A DNA stretch of 6,362 bases from an uncultured Bacteroidales bacterium (lineage in GTDB: Bacteria > Bacteroidota > Bacteroidia > Bacteroidales > UBA932), in contig CAJOMY010000103.1 of NCBI GenBank assembly GCA_905235775.1, forward strand, positions 1 to 6,362, in the 5' to 3' direction. The translations under genes were made by a program, and so were the position numbers. Of the stretch, positions 5,116 to 6,362 are shown in pieces. The notes beneath the pieces were generated by a model. The model searched no databases. It was not told the origin of the DNA and saw nothing but the letters and a program-made list of their open reading frames with translations. Numbering within the stretch: the first letter of the stretch is position 1; each line of letters starts with the position of its first letter.

Positions 5116-6000
5116 ATGACCATCATCGATGCCCATTCCCATCTGTGGCTGCACCAGGAAGCGGTCGTGGACGGCCAGCCCGTCCGGGCGCTCCCGAACG
5201 GCCGCGCCTGCTTCTTCGGCGAGGAGCGCCAGATGCTGCCGCCCTTCATGATCGACGGGCGCAACAGCGCGGAAGTCTTTCTCTCCAATATGAATTACGC
5301 ACAGGTCGGCGCCGCCGTCGTGGTCCAGGAGATCATCGACGGCAATCAGGACGACTACCTGCGCCAGGTGCAGCAGCGTTGGCCAGACCGCTTCTTCTGC
5401 TGCGCGCTGCTGGACATCGACCGGGGCGGACTGACCGTGCCGGAGGGTTTCCGCGGCGCCGCAATTCCGGGCCACCGGATGCGGCGCGAGCTCGATTCGC
5501 CGGAGATGATGGCCGTTTTCAAAGACCTGGAATCCCGCGGAATCCTGCTGTCGATGTGCCTGGCGGACGACGCGCGGCAGATCGCCCAGTTCGCCACGGT
5601 CCTGCAGGAATGCCCCCGGCTGAAGGTCGCCATCGGCCATTTCGGCCTGGCCCGCTCGCGCCACTGGCTGGACCAGGTCCGGCTGGCCCGCGCGGAGAAC
5701 GTCCGCATCGAGAGCGGCGGCATCACCTGGCTCTACCATGATGAATTTTACCCCTTCCCCGGCGCTGTCGGCGCCATCCGGCAGGCGGCGGACGAGGTCG
5801 GCATCGACAAGCTGATGTGGGGCAGCGACTATCCCCGCACCATCACCGCCATCACCTACCGGATGTCCTACGACTTCATCCTCAAGTCCGATGCGTTCAC
5901 CGACAGGGAGAAAGCGGCCTTCCTGGGAGGCAACGCCAAGCGTTTCTACGGCTTCGGCCCCCTGCCGGAGCTCCCGTATATCAAGAACATGTCAGAATGA
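5116..6000 (+). CDS. Amidohydrolase family protein (Amidohydro_2), possible sugar lactonase
   Basis: Predicted cytosolic metal-dependent hydrolase with a TIM-barrel fold, 294 residues, typical for the family. The metal motif HxH is DAHSHLW with His7 and His9. A barrel histidine is His175 in KVAIGHFG, and the late catalytic aspartate is Asp238 in LMWGSDYPR. IESGGITW (198-205) and GNAKRFYGF (272-280) are usual strand and C-terminal motifs. ATG 5116 is chosen because MTIIDAHSHLW starts the first barrel strand directly. The same frame is open back to about 4840, but that extension crosses the terminator and promoter and is not protein-like. The gene overlaps a zinc dehydrogenase by 4 nt (ATGA). 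A lactonase and dehydrogenase pair fits oxidation of a sugar such as L-fucose or a relative, but the substrate cannot be read from sequence. Decarboxylases of the same superfamily are the alternative. Confidence 0.85.
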   Translation: MTIIDAHSHLWLHQEAVVDGQPVRALPNGRACFFGEERQMLPPFMIDGRNSAEVFLSNMNYAQVGAAVVVQEIIDGNQDDYLRQVQQRWPDRFFCCALLDIDRGGLTVPEGFRGAAIPGHRMRRELDSPEMMAVFKDLESRGILLSMCLADDARQIAQFATVLQECPRLKVAIGHFGLARSRHWLDQVRLARAENVRIESGGITWLYHDEFYPFPGAVGAIRQAADEVGIDKLMWGSDYPRTITAITYRMSYDFILKSDAFTDREKAAFLGGNAKRFYGFGPLPELPYIKNMSE

Positions 6001-6362
6001 AAGCACTCCAGATTCCCCAGCCCCGCCAGATCCGCCTGACGGAACTGCCCGTTCCGTCCGCCGGTCCCGGCGAAATCCTGCTGCGGCTGCACTATGTCGG
6101 CTTCTGCGGCAGTGACCTCAATACCTGGCGCGGCCGCAACGCGATGGCCAAGCCGGAAGTCATCCCCGGCCACGAGATCGGCGCCGTGATCGCCGCCGTC
6201 GGGGCCGGCGTCCCGGAAAGCTTCCGGCCCGGGCAGGTCGTCACCGCCAACCCCTACACGAACTGCGGCACGTGCCCGAGCTGCCGCAACCTGCGCGTCA
6301 ACGCCTGCGAGCACAATGAGACGCTGGGCGTGCAGCGCGACGGCGCCATGCGCGAATTCATC
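5997..6362 (+). CDS. Zinc-dependent medium-chain alcohol/polyol dehydrogenase, N-terminal part
   Basis: The frame starts at ATG 5997, overlapping the amidohydrolase stop as ATGA, and stays open for 122 codons to the window edge, so the C-terminal NAD(P)-binding Rossmann domain is not seen. What is visible is the GroES-like catalytic domain of the MDR superfamily. Catalytic-zinc ligands are Cys37 in GFCGSD and His59-Glu60 in IPGHEIG. The structural-zinc loop has Cys90, Cys93, Cys96 and Cys104 in the CxxCxxCx7C pattern (CGTCPSC...NAC). GVQRDGAMREFI (111-122) is the usual next motif. Both zinc sites are complete, as in sorbitol, threonine and L-gulonate/galactitol-type dehydrogenases. It probably oxidises a sugar, polyol or sugar acid hydroxyl with NAD(P)+, coupled to the upstream hydrolase. 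The precise substrate is unknown. Confidence 0.88.
   Translation, partial: MKALQIPQPRQIRLTELPVPSAGPGEILLRLHYVGFCGSDLNTWRGRNAMAKPEVIPGHEIGAVIAAVGAGVPESFRPGQVVTANPYTNCGTCPSCRNLRVNACEHNETLGVQRDGAMREFI

Noticed and set aside
1..6362. CRISPR arrays, insertion sequences, toxin-antitoxin or defence genes
   Set aside because: No spaced direct repeats, transposase motifs or defence-type domains were seen on either strand; apart from the left edge the content is housekeeping and metabolic.

Overview
The window looks like a chromosomal segment from a GC-rich member of the Bacteroidetes, probably Bacteroidales. Three things point there. Two promoters match the phylum's -7 element TAnnTTTG (4248-4255 and 5104-5111). 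Most start codons have no recognisable Shine-Dalgarno sequence. The proteins also have a Bacteroidetes flavour (GrpE, DnaJ, L19, TrkA). This is inference from motifs and remembered family patterns; no database search was possible.

Layout, left to right. Bases 1 to about 131 are strikingly AT-rich and do not match the rest. They meet the 3' end of a family-2 glycosyltransferase gene whose 5' part is missing, so this edge is either a real insertion or recombination boundary or an assembly join. The glycosyltransferase end overlaps trkA, the NAD-binding regulatory subunit of a Trk potassium uptake system. A gene for a PncA-type nicotinamidase with a complete set of active-site residues follows 21 nt later. 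A short intergenic region then carries a sigma-54-like -24/-12 promoter and two inverted repeats ahead of the chaperone pair grpE-dnaJ, whose two co-chaperones serve DnaK (not in the window). A hairpin overlaps the dnaJ stop. A textbook Bacteroidetes promoter and a leader of about 70 nt precede rplS (ribosomal protein L19), followed 29 nt later by tRNA-Arg(ACG) and a strong bidirectional terminator.

Downstream of that terminator lies an apparently decayed minus-strand gene end (4867-5073) that would share the terminator. It is followed by a probably leaderless amidohydrolase gene, coupled by a 4-nt ATGA overlap to a zinc-dependent medium-chain dehydrogenase that runs off the window. The last two look like a sugar or sugar-lactone catabolic pair.

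Most of the window is ordinary housekeeping DNA and I see no new defence or mobile system. The items most worth a second look are the left-edge junction, the sigma-54-like promoter on the chaperone operon, the A19-U56 tertiary pair in the tRNA, the leaderless start, and the minus-strand gene remnant.
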